A DNA stretch of 64,000 nucleotides, taken from the NCBI GenBank assembly GCA_036898135.1, contig CM072523.1:27487523-27551522 (forward strand), written 5' to 3'. Shown piece after piece: positions 36,191 through 46,455 of this stretch (position 1 is the stretch's first letter; every line of letters begins with the position of its first letter). The DNA comes from Oncomelania hupensis (lineage: Eukaryota; Mollusca; Gastropoda; Littorinimorpha; Pomatiopsidae). Position numbers and translations under genes: made by a program. Below the pieces are notes generated by a model. That model ran no database searches. It was given only the letters and a program-made list of their open reading frames with translations, and had not been told where the DNA came from.

Positions 36191-37229
36191 GTTACGTTCA
36201 TATAATATACATTGATCACATGTTGATACCTCTATAATGGTATACATCTGACCATACAGTACAGGTGTAAGCAATTGAATAAGTCAAATCTTAACCCACA
36301 GGTGTTAGATTTCAAGTATGTCAATACCCGTAGCTTCAATCAATGTGTGTGGCGGTATCGATAACAAAATCAGATACAAATCACAACAGCACACTGATCC
36401 CCAGAGGACCTTTCCCCCCCCTCCCACCGACACTGAACAATCGCAGTGATAACAAAACAGTTACCATTACTTCTACTACTACAGTGCTAGCTACTCCTTA
36501 TATACTGTACTACTATACTACTACTACTACTACTATACTACTATACCACTACTACTAGTAGTAATAGTAGTCATTACTCATATGCGCACACCCCCAATTT
36601 CTAATATAGCGGCAATGAAACTGACCAAACCTGTTTAAAGTCAATTAATTTTGATCGCTAGTATTAACTGACGTTACTGACACTCGTATTAACAATGAAT
36701 CGCTTAATTTATTTAGTGCAATAAAAAAAAAAGACTACTGTTGCAATGTTTTCTTTGTTGTCGTCGTTATTATTATCGTTGTAATTAGAAGTCCCCTCCC
36801 CGTCCAGTACAACTTATCAGTACAACTTATGTTAATCTGATGAATAAAAATTGGTGCAACAACAACAACAACAACTCCCCCTCCTTCCTTCACACTTCCT
36901 TCCTGCAATAACCCCGTTGAATACTTTATACCGTGACAAAAGCGCCAGGAATAGTATCCGCACAGTTTGTATTTCACTTACCCCATCCGCCAGCCAAGAT
37001 TATAATACCCGGGCAAATCGCCCAGCTAAAACAGGGTGCTTGTGGTTCAGATTGACCTCATTTTCTCTCCATTCTCAGAACCGCGCGCGCGCACTCGCGT
37101 ACACACACGCCAAACTCTGCTTTAAAAAAAAATTGTTGTTACAAAACCTAATCTTAATCTCCTATACCTTAATGACTGTACAATGTTATTAATACAATAA
37201 AATGAAACAAGCTTGAGTTGCTCATGGAC

Positions 37230-37248
37230 AGAACACCTCTCTCTCTCT

Positions 37249-37288
<40 letters not shown>
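37230..37288. repeat. (CT)n microsatellite
   Basis: CTCTCTGTGTCTCTCT then a pure CT run, bordering the LINE fragment on its left. Confidence 0.95.
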
Positions 37289-37290
<2 letters not shown>

Positions 37291-37291
37291 T

Positions 37292-37640
37292 CAGAATTAT
37301 TTGTCCACTTTTATAGATACAGAGTACATGCTGTTAATGTTTAAGTCCCCTATACGCTCCATGTGTCCGGGGACACTAATCTAATAAAGAAGAAGAAGAA
37401 GCTGTTAATGATAGTATTTGTCCGTTGTGTAAAGCGGCTGAAGAAAACGAATTACATTTTGTATTGTGTTGTCCATTCCTAAGGAACTTAAGGAAACAGT
37501 TTATAGCCCCAAAACATTATAGAATACCTTGTGCAGCACGTCTCATTCTACTGTTAGCCTCTGACAACGAAGAGACTGTTAGAAAACTATGTATTTATTT
37601 ATATAAAGCCATGAGACTTCGGGGACTAGCAGTATCGTAA
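37292..37640 (+). pseudogene. LINE polyprotein C-terminus with zinc-knuckle-like Cys/His motif, interrupted
   Basis: With the 61-bp insertion and one target copy mentally skipped, the frame runs ELFVHFYRYRVHAVND, then SICPLCKAAEENELHFVLCC, the CxxC...H...C pattern that closes many LINE ORF2 proteins after the RT. It ends near LLLASDNEETVRKL and KAMRLRGLAVS before TAA. The insertion breaks the reading frame in the genomic sequence. No RT catalytic block is left. Confidence 0.75.
37340..37400 (+). mobile_element. Micro-retroelement copy 2, with 10-bp target duplication
   Basis: GCTGTTAATG occurs at 37330-37339 and again at 37401-37410. The 61 bp between them start TTTAAGTCCCCTATACGC, continue ATGTGTCCGGGGACACTAAT and end in AATAAAG(AAG)n. 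The host LINE reads in frame when the insert plus one GCTGTTAATG is left out, which proves insertion into a pre-existing LINE. The GTCCCC/GGGGAC stem and A-rich GAA tail match copy 1. Confidence 0.85.
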
Positions 37641-37760
37641 CCTGTTTTGTATTTATATGTAAGTTATTATATATTCAATGTTTGTTGTACACATGTACAC
37701 ACCCTTCCAAAGGGGCGATGCCCTGAATTTTTTGGAATAAAAGATTCGTATTCGTATTCG

Positions 37761-37766
<6 letters not shown>

Positions 37767-37813
<47 letters not shown>
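37767..37813. repeat. (CT)n microsatellite at the LINE tail
   Basis: A pure CT run follows directly on (ATTCGT)n. Confidence 0.95.
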
Positions 37814-37815
<2 letters not shown>

Positions 37816-37869
37816 CTCCTTCTTCACAACCATGCAAGCCTCTTTCCCACACACACTTCATTCTCCATC

Positions 37870-37990
37870 TCTTATTATTATTATTATTATTTATTATTAT
37901 TATTTACTATTATTACTATTATTATTGGGTATTTGTATAGCGCATAGATCTATATTTCGCCGTTTTTGGCGACTCGTCTCTCTCTCATGT
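37870..37990 (-). mobile_element. LINE/SINE 3' tail (minus) with (TTA)n
   Basis: TTATTATTATT repeats are followed by GGGTATTTGTATAGCGCATA. On the minus strand this is TATGCGCTATACAAATACCC plus (AATA)n, the same GCGCTATA 3' terminus as at 33.5 kb in the other orientation. The remaining body is unrecognisable. Confidence 0.5.
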
Positions 37991-38293
37991 GCACAAATAG
38001 CAAACACACACGCACCCACCCAACCACATACTAACTTACTGTTGCAATGCCGTCTCCAGCTGAATAATGAATGTAGGCGAGCGAGTTCAAAGTAACACAA
38101 CCCCCCCCCTCCCCCCACACAAACCCTACTCGCTAATAGAACCTTCGAAACATTAACATTTTCAATGCCAATCCTCTACATAGATTGTGTGACAACTAAA
38201 GTAAAGAAGAGAGCATTTAATATTATACAGAAAAAAACACCAAATTGTAGGTGAAAAATATTCAGAAAGAGTGGGGTATGGGGGAAATAGGGG

Positions 38294-38296
<3 letters not shown>

Positions 38297-38381
<85 letters not shown>
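38297..38381. repeat. (GA)n microsatellite
   Basis: A GA run of about 85 bp with single GGGA and GTGA interruptions. Confidence 0.95.
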
Positions 38382-38399
38382 AGGAAAAAAGACAAGGCC

Positions 38400-40114
38400 C
38401 GAGTTCTTGGCTATAATTTATCCCACAACGAGAGTTTAGATAAGTTCAACACACCGTGTGACCGCTAGTACATGTAATATAATAATGACCTTTATACACA
38501 AAAGGTAAAACGTACACCGTGAACGACGTAGACAACTTTTCGACATGAACTGAAGCCTGTGATATAAAACGACTACAATGAGTACATACCTTACATTAAA
38601 ATTGACAGTTTGAAATTAAGCGTTAATCGGCAAGACAAAAGCCGTCTTTGAAATTATGCAAAACTTCGTGTCAGGCAAAAATAAAACATAGGGAATTAAC
38701 ACATATCTCTGTCTCTCTCTCCTATCCAACCTCCACCCCCTCAAGATTCAACGTTATACCTTAAGGCAAACACGTTTGCTCAGTGAATACACGGAGTCTC
38801 ACGTACACGGAACACTAATTAGCGTCGTACTGTAATAATCATTCTCTCACAGAAGGATACGGGGCTTCTTAGCAAACCCACTATATTTTATATTATAGTA
38901 CGGTACGGTGGCACAACATTCTCAAAGTCAAAACTCCGACGTGAAATCACAACTAAACACACAAGACGTAACCACATGTCGGCACTGTGAGGGGACTTTC
39001 AAACTCACTGCGGGCAAGTACTGTGACACTGCAATAGGCCTAGGACTACTTACAGCGAAGAGGGCGACACTGCTCGTCGCGCCACTGTAGACAACAAACT
39101 TCAAACTTACAGTCGTCTAATTGAGCGGGTGCTGGTGACCAACGAAGCTTATACTGACAACGGCTACACGCAGCTATACCCCGAATAACAACATAACCAA
39201 ATGGGCCGAAAACTGAGCTCATTAGAGTAGGATCGCCGCAGGATTTGATTTACAGCTTGGCGGGTGTTCACATCAAAGTGGACACAAGTAGAAAAGGTTC
39301 GAAGGTACTGCTCAGCTGACATAGAGTTAAAGATAAGCCAATCTTACTACAATACTAGCTATCATAGAACTTCACCACCATTGCAACTATTAGCTCAGAA
39401 CTGCAGCACAGAAAGCGATTACGTGAGCTGCAGGGATGATGCATTTTCTATGTTTATACTGCCAGGGCCTTACAAAATGTATGTTTATTTATTTAGGCAG
39501 TGAAAGTTTCAGTGGTTGGCTGCCAAATATCATAAATAGCTGAATAATACTATTAAGTCTTCTGAAACAGAAGTATCGAGACACGTTCTGAAACTCGTAA
39601 TTATTATGATTGATGAATGTTTTTAAACAGGAAAGTAATAGACTCCAGGTGAAGCTGGTGCTTGGCAGTGCAACCTTTTTTCGTAGAAGTTGTTGTAGCA
39701 CAAAGTACTTTTTATGTGCTTGATTTAAAGGAGTGAGACTGCATAATGTGCAGAAGAGTTTGAAAGGCTAGGTGCAAGTGAAAAGTGAGGCCTCTGTAAC
39801 GTTATGAATATTCGAATGGGTGCCTGCTAGTGAACGCAAAATATACTGGACTCCTAGATCAAAATAAATTGTGCGTGCAAGTCTCTCTGTAAACTACCAC
39901 ACCCACAAATTCACAGATTCTCACTAACACAGGCAAACACCAACACAAATCTAGGTTCCACGCTCTCAATGCTTTATATAAATAAACAACAATATTTTAC
40001 ACCAATCTTTTACACTAATATTTGACACCTGTTCTCTGTCCCCCCCCCCCCCCCCCCCCCCGATATAATTTTTGGACTTTTTATGTGCAAAATGTAGATT
40101 TTATTTTATTTATT

Positions 40115-40122
<8 letters not shown>
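38400..40122. other. Gene-free stretch with a C22 homopolymer
   Basis: No supported coding sequence. A run of 22 C lies at 40040-40061, followed by GATATAATTTTTGGACTTTT. This is similar to CATATAATTTTGGACTATTT after a C run at about 6364-6385, so the two may be remnants of one repeat. Confidence 0.5.
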
Positions 40123-40175
<53 letters not shown>

Positions 40176-40320
40176 GACTGGCTTGACACTGAGCAAAGCC
40201 ATGAGGGTGGCTGAGGACAGAGAAAGATGGAGTACGCTGGTTAAATGCTCATTTGTGGTGCCCCAACGACCTTCGAGTTACGGGATAAGATATGATAGGA
40301 TAGGATAGGATAGGATAGGA

Positions 40321-40384
<64 letters not shown>

Positions 40385-40535
40385 ATTATTATTATTATTA
40401 TTAATGGACTGGCTTGACACTGAGCGAAGCCATGAGGGTGGCTGAGGACAGAGAAAGATGGAGTACGCTGGTTAAATGCTCATTTGTGGTGCCCCAACGA
40501 CCTTCGAGTTACGGGATAAGATATAGGATAGGATA

Positions 40536-40601
<66 letters not shown>

Positions 40602-40606
40602 CATTA
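40123..40606 (+). mobile_element. Tandem-duplicated LINE 3' end embedded in (ATT)n
   Basis: Two copies of a roughly 130-bp LINE terminus start at 40172 and 40403, 231 bp apart, each flanked by long ATT runs. They encode TLSEAMRVAEDRERWSTLVK and end VVPQRPSSYGIR plus stop, then GGATA repeats. Over about 125 bp I see one substitution (GCAAAGCC against GCGAAGCC) before the tails diverge. The unit, including an ATT tract, was duplicated recently. The same LINE family occurs at 8.1 and 42 kb. Confidence 0.85.
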
Positions 40607-40609
40607 TTA

Positions 40610-41178
40610 TTAATATGGTGAGTACATAGACTCACATTGCTATGAATTAATTATGTAAAACGACTACTAGAATCATTTGATACTACCCGCATCACCAACT
40701 GAATAGATGTGTACCTGTTGACTACCAGACCCAGGCACGTCGGTGGCCACAATTCAAGTGCCACCTTGTTATCACCTCCAGCTGGGTAGGGACCATTGTG
40801 GAGATCTAATCCAAGGCAACAGGTGAGAAAAGAAATAAGAAAAAAAAATCCTGCTAAGAAAACCAACATCAGTCTCCACTGGCGAGCGATTCCGTAGGCG
40901 TAGGTGTGGCTGAAATAACATGGAAACAATGCATAGCAAAATACAAAGACGGTGGACGAAAGAAAGGCAGGGGAGGCAGGCAGATTAACAGGCAGACAAA
41001 CGAATAGAATCCTGGGCGGACGGACGGGCAGACATAACTTCCTCGCAAGAAGAGCGACACAGAGACAGTCAGAAGTGAAGGGTAGGACCTGGGGGTATGA
41101 GAGTGTGTGTTGGGGGAAGAGGGTGAAGGGTGTGTGGGGAGAGAGAGAGGGGGGAGGGGAGGAGAAAAACACCCACAC

Positions 41179-41228
<50 letters not shown>

Positions 41229-41950
41229 GAGTGTGTGTGCGTCTGAATAATTATGTAGATGATGGGCGCGACCAGCGGGGATTACTCCTCTCTTGTTAAA
41301 CTGTCGTTTTTCAGTGTCGCATGCGGCGAGGATAATCCTGAGATTGTCGCTTGCCACACCAAGAACAGCAAAATACAAAACGGTGCAAGACCCATGTGAC
41401 ACGTAACAGAGTATCTCGCACTACTCCGATCAATTAATTACTTAGCATAGCGGCCGAGATACTACAATATCAGCTGTATGAGTTGACTTAGGGTAACCAG
41501 GTGAACTGTGAGAGAGGAGTTTCAAAACCATGATACATAGTTCAATGTTTTTTTTAACGTGACATCTGCACAAAGTCGCACCCATTCCTGAGATAGCTCA
41601 TACAAGTAGTAGCATAAAGAAGCGTCAGGCAAGCCTACTCTAACGGTTTCAAACCCAACTTGAAGCACACACTTGTAATAATATATGTAATAATATAGAG
41701 TTAATATTGAACTAATAAGCAAGAAGACAGTAATTAGGGTAAGCTAAACATAAGTTGGAAGTGCAAATTTCGCACTCAAATGATTTGCTTTGTACCAACA
41801 CATCAGAAGCAAAACTATTAAAAATAATACTTGTAAAAGTAATCAGAACTATAGCAATGCTTACAAAATTCCAAGAAATTAACCGAAAGAGAACAGAAGG
41901 ACAACTTTGTGATGCACGCTGCATTTTCGTAAGGTTAAGACCGTCTCAAG
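40610..41950. other. Gene-free stretch
   Basis: A GA microsatellite lies at 41182-41236. Long ORFs across it (40651-41402, minus) are compositional and show no domain. No other feature is supported. Confidence 0.5.
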
Positions 41951-42011
41951 AAAGGAAATAGCAAAACTACACTATTTCCTTTACAAAGGAAATAGCAAAA
42001 CTACACTATTT
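41951..42011. repeat. 34-bp direct repeat with internal hairpin
   Basis: AAAGGAAATAGCAAAACTAC with ACTATTT following occurs at 41951-41977 and 41985-42011. Within the first unit, AAAGGAAATAG pairs with CTATTTCCTTT (41972-41982), an 11-bp stem with a 10-nt loop. Confidence 0.9.
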
Positions 42012-42029
42012 GAAATGTTAAACCTATCC

Positions 42030-43022
42030 TCTCTTATTCTATCCCATAACCCGAAGGTCGTTGGGGCACCGGCACCACAGAAGATCGTTTAACCAGCGTA
42101 CTCCTTCTTTATATATCCTCAGCAACCCTTATGGCTTCGCTCAGTGTCAAATCAGTCCATTCTCGAATGTTGTCCTCCCACCTCTTTTTCGGTCTCCCTC
42201 TTCTTCTGCCTCCTTGCACAGTGCCTTGTAGGATGGTCTTTGCAAGACCTGATGCTCTGGTGATGTAGATATACCATCGGAGTTTCCGTTTCTTCACCAC
42301 TGTGAGCACGTCATCGTGTTGTCCAATGGCTTGTGTGATGGTCTGTCGGACTTCGTTGATGGTGATGCGCTGGGTATAGGAAGTCTTCTGTAGACCTCAT
42401 CTCCATGCTTTGTATTCTTCATTGTAGATGTTATGTGAGGGTCCATGTTTCGCAAGCGTATTGGAAGATGGAGATGACAAGGGAGCGCAGCAGCCTTACC
42501 TTGGAATGTAGACTGTAGGTCCTGTGTTTGCAAATGGGTTTCAACCTTGTCAGGGCCGCAGTTGTTCGTGCGATCCTAGAGAGGACTTCCTGTCGGGACC
42601 CATTATCTGATGCTTTTAAATATTTGAAACTATGCACTGTGTTGAGAGATTGGCCTTTAACTTTGATGTCCATGTTGATACCATTGGCGTTGTTGGTCAT
42701 CAATTTGGTCTTCTCTGCACTTATTTCCATTCCAAAGGCTCTGGAGGTGGTTTCAAGCCTCTGTACCAGCTTCCTCTGCAGCCAATCCATCAATGCCATC
42801 CGCAAAGCGGAGGGTGGAGATTGCTCTACCCCCTATGCTGACTGTGCCTTCGTGATCTGCAAGGGCATCTGAAATGATGCGCTCCAGGAAGATGTTGAAG
42901 AATGTTGGAGAGAGTAGGCATCCTTGACGCACACCGATTGTTGTTCTGAACCAGTTCCCAATGGCGCTGTTGTGGAGGACTGCACTTGTAGCCTTGTCAT
43001 ACAGGCTTTTTATGTAAAACAA
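42030..43022 (-). mobile_element. Decayed LINE reverse transcriptase (same family as 8.1 and 40 kb)
   Basis: On the minus strand, RT sequence starts at about 43022 and runs to a GATAGG-type tail near 42030. It is split over frames: 43022-42753 (IGVRQGCLLSPTFFNIFLER, then LRFADGIDG), 42805-42431 (EISAEKTKLMTNNANGIN, HSFKYLKASDN, SRIARTTAALTRLKP, YACETWTLT) and 42309-42109 (VVKKRKLRWY, KKRWEDNIREWTDLTLSEAI). The catalytic FADD has become FADG, and frameshifts and stops separate the parts. It is 5' truncated upstream of the RT B block. Confidence 0.85.
42109..43022 (-). pseudogene. Reverse transcriptase pseudogene
   Basis: Coding remnants in at least three frames as above. The VRQGCLLSP (template-grip) block is intact. 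The active-site Asp pair is broken (Asp to Gly). The frame changes near 42790 and again in 42300-42430, and the last block ends early at AEDI before a stop, where sister copies read AEDRERW. No product can be functional. Confidence 0.8.
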
Positions 43023-43319
43023 AACACTTCAAATCAGGAAGGTTACACAATGCCTGTGAAATGGAAATGAACGGGTTGAAAAGTCGGATAGTAGCAAAGG
43101 CTTGGCCCTCTCTTTTCCTCCCCCCTCTCTCCCCCTACCGCCGAAGTCTAATCCTTAAGATTTTGTCTATTGTTGTAACGTTAGGTTCTCGTGAAATGTC
43201 TGGGGTCAGGCGCGAGGTTAACACCCAAGGGAGATAAATCACACCATGCTTTGATCCCTTTTTGATCTCCTCTTGCAGCCATTACCTCGCTTGGAAACGT
43301 ATGCGTATCGAAGCGCGAG

Positions 43320-43461
43320 CGCGCACACACATACACACCTGCTCGCGAGACAGGGTATTAGCCAGAAGCCCATGTGTGGTGTTTGTGTTTCGTTTCTATT
43401 TGTGTGTATTTGTGAGTGTTTATGCGCACACGCGCGCGCGTTTGTATACGCATGCGCACAT

Positions 43462-43498
<37 letters not shown>

Positions 43499-43510
43499 TA
43501 GGCGCGCGCG
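43320..43510. repeat. (GT)n with flanking CG-alternating tracts
   Basis: GCGCGCGCACACACATACAC near 43320, CACGCGCGCGCGTT near 43430, a pure GT run at 43463-43496, then GGCGCGCGCGCTCGGCG. Alternating purine-pyrimidine sequence of this kind can adopt Z-DNA. Confidence 0.85.
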
Positions 43511-43556
43511 CTCGGCGGAGACTCATTGCATTTAAGCATGTTTCGACACGAAAATC

Positions 43557-43615
43557 TGTCCCGTATACGCTGAAGTGTTTAGGGACTATAATCTACTCAA
43601 GCAAAGCAAAGCAAG
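43557..43615 (+). mobile_element. Micro-retroelement copy 3 (diverged)
   Basis: CTGTCCCGTATACGC, TGAAGTGTTTAGGGACTATA and ATCTACTCAAG followed by CAAAG repeats. The GTCCC/GGGAC stem is kept while the loop has diverged. I see no target duplication. Confidence 0.6.
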
Positions 43616-43619
43616 CAAA

Positions 43620-43784
43620 TATGAGCTTTTGCGTCGCTCTGAGTTGTTCTGATGGTAACCTCCCAGTGCTGCATTGCCAGTGTGTTGTTTGAACCATATA
43701 TTGCGCTTCTGTTCTCTGTCCGGATTTAGCAATTAAATAATAAGAGTCTGATTTAGCTATACAATATTAAGAGGAAGTGTGGGA

Positions 43785-43825
<41 letters not shown>

Positions 43826-45950
43826 TGTAAAAGATGTGCGTGCGTGTGTGCGTGTGTGTGAGAGAGAGAATTTTGTTTAGGACCAACTCCATAGAAAACT
43901 TTCTGTACTCCGCTTGCTGTCATGCGACTGGTCACCTAAAATACCTCCCAACCAAACTTCTTAATAACTATTGCAACTCTGTACTTAAAACGATTGACGA
44001 ATAATTTGAACAAAAAAAAAGAAATAAATAAATAAAAGGGTGGTGGGAGTAAGGGGGAAGGGTAGTGGGAGAGTGGGTGGGGGGAGGGGAGGGGGTCATT
44101 GCCATTTGAAGTATCCGAGCATGTAAATACCTAAATGCCTTATATACTAATAGCTAACGTAATATGTAGGTGTATGGGAGGGGGCTGCAGAGAGGAGTGG
44201 GATAGGGAAGAGGAAGTGAACGGAGGGATGGTGGTGGTGTGGGGGAAGGGAAAAGAGAAATGGTGTCAACTAAGATCTATGTGGATTCTGAAACTCGGCT
44301 GGCTCCAGAGCTTATCTCTGCTGGTAGCTTCTCAGTCTCTTCCTTTGCCTTGCCCGTCAAGGCACTAGAGGCATAAAACACAACACAACACAACTACAAA
44401 TACACAACAAAACTACAAATACACAACACCCAACACTACTGACAGGAGGCAGGCACACTCATTATCATATGCGGACAGTCAAATGCATGCAACCAACATA
44501 TAAACACAAAATCTTACATTCGGTTTCAGCATAAATATGTATAGTACTTGTTTTTCAATTCACGGTAGCGCCAAATTAAAAAGTAAATGTTTGTTTTCGA
44601 TAAACAATACTAGCTTCTTGCAACATTTAACTAAATAATTATCTTTTGTTTTTAAATTAAAATTATTTTCAGTTAACTGTACACCACCACTAACAACAAC
44701 AGCAGCACCACTACCATCACTACCACAACCACCACCAACAAACCAGACCAAACCAACAATACAACAGCCAAACAAACAAAACCATCCAAGCAAACGCGTT
44801 CTTCTTTCAACCGTCAACTAAACATAACTGCCTGTCCCTTTCAGTTAGTTCCCACACGCCATATACATAAACATACGCATGAAGGAGGAACAGGCATGAA
44901 GGAGGAACAGGCATGAAAATGCGCTGCATGCTGAAAACGTTTAAGACAACCCACATGCTTTGCATTACTGAAGTCAAGTTCACAAAGAGTTCACGCGTGA
45001 ACGACGAGTGAACGAAGATAAACACTGCCTCCGCCCTCTCTGCAGTGAATCATAACACGACAAATGGAACTGCACTTCTGACAGTTTCTGGATTTATTAT
45101 CACAAGGATGTAAACATTTTTAAATTAAGTCTGTCTCTTCCATTATGATAATGGGGGTGGTCTTCTTGTTGCTGTTGGTGGTGGTGGTGAAGTCTATCTC
45201 GAACAACGTTATGTGGTTGTGGTGTTTGTACCCGTGGCCCGGATTGAGGTGTTCTTGGTGGCGGTGGTATGTGGGAATAGGGCGCGCGCGCTTGCGCGCG
45301 AGCCCGTGTGCCTGTGTGGTGTGTGTGTGTGTGTGTGAGGGAAAGAGAGAGAGAGAATATGGATTGGTGATCGAGAAATACACAAATTATAACTAAGCTC
45401 TCAATAGCCAACCACTAAGAAACAACATAATTTGAAGAAAAGATTCAGAAAAACAAATCCTTGCAAACTGAGCACAATTTAAACGATTCAACAGCATGTG
45501 ATTACCAATACCATCCCATCATTCTAATACACAGATAAGCAAACAATCTCGAAAAGTTGAAAGGTATAAGCGAATCAAGAGCACCCTACACCATCCCACA
45601 CGCCAAAGAGCACACATGATCTTTCATTTAGGGACAACACAGACACTTCCTGAACAGCTATTTCAAGTAGTGAATGAAATAATTCATCATTTATAATAGT
45701 GACATTGCTGCACAGCAATTTTGGAGAGCGATAGAGAGAGAAAGAGAGAGAGAGAGAGGGGGGGGGAGGGAAGGGAGGATGGTAGAGAGTGAGAGAGAGA
45801 GAGAGATTATTGGTGACGCTGACAGTGACAGCTTAGGAGAAAAATAATATCTATAATTATGATAATAAAATAATGTACATTATTATTATATGTGAACTTG
45901 GAAACAAGTCCTGGACTTATATGAATGATAAAGAAGTAGGAGATGCATAA
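43620..45950. other. Gene-free stretch
   Basis: Contains GT/GA runs (43782-43870), a G-rich block with many GGG runs (44038-44096) that could form a G-quadruplex, a 17-bp tandem pair (ATGAAGGAGGAACAGGC, about 44879-44912), and a near-palindrome GGGCGCGCGCGCTTGCGC plus GCGAGCCC (45279-45304). No gene is supported. Confidence 0.5.
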
Positions 45951-46023
45951 TGAAGAAGAAGAAGAAGAAGAAGAAGAAGAAGAAGAAGAAGAAGAAGAAG
46001 AAGAAGAAGAAGAAGAAGAAGAA

Positions 46024-46088
<65 letters not shown>

Positions 46089-46107
46089 CGACGACGACGA
46101 CGACGAT
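45951..46107. repeat. Compound (GAA)n(GAT)n(GAC)n array
   Basis: About 25 GAA units (to 46023) pass without interruption into about 21 GAT units and then six GAC units (to 46105). In one frame this reads poly-Glu then poly-Asp, but nothing around it supports a gene. Confidence 0.95.
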
Positions 46108-46455
46108 GATTATAATTGCGACGTCGGGCGGTGATGACGACAAAAATGATAATGGTGATTGTGATGAAAACGGGGAGAACGAAGTATGCACAATGATTTT
46201 CAGTAACATGAATGACAAGAACGTTTTAAAGCACATTTGAGCAAAGAAAACTTAGATTCACCCTAATGGCATAACTGATGGAAAAAAAACACATAGACGG
46301 TAGACCTACGCCAACTGCCACATAGCACAAGGACAACACCAACACCTCTCCCCCATTATCATCATCAATCACCACCACTACCATCACCGCCGCCACAATC
46401 ACTACCAGTCACAACAACAACCACAGAGAATCACATAAACAGAGTGTACACTTAC

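Larger units (their letters stand above)
37289..37766 (+). mobile_element. LINE 3'-terminal fragment with (ATTCGT)n tail
   Basis: Coding sequence (about 37292-37640, excluding a 61-bp insertion) is followed by a 3' UTR with CAAAGGGGCGATGCCCTGAA and TTTTTTGGAATAAAAGATTC, and a tail ATTCGTATTCGTATTC. The 5' side is cut at a CT microsatellite. It is a truncated non-LTR retrotransposon. Confidence 0.8.

Noticed and set aside
40651..41402. Minus ORFs of 175 and 177 codons
   Set aside because: They overlap each other in different frames, cross a GA microsatellite and show no domain.
45943..46240. Poly-Glu/Asp and poly-Lys ORFs
   Set aside because: Readings of the GAA-GAT-GAC array in different frames, with no flanking coding context.
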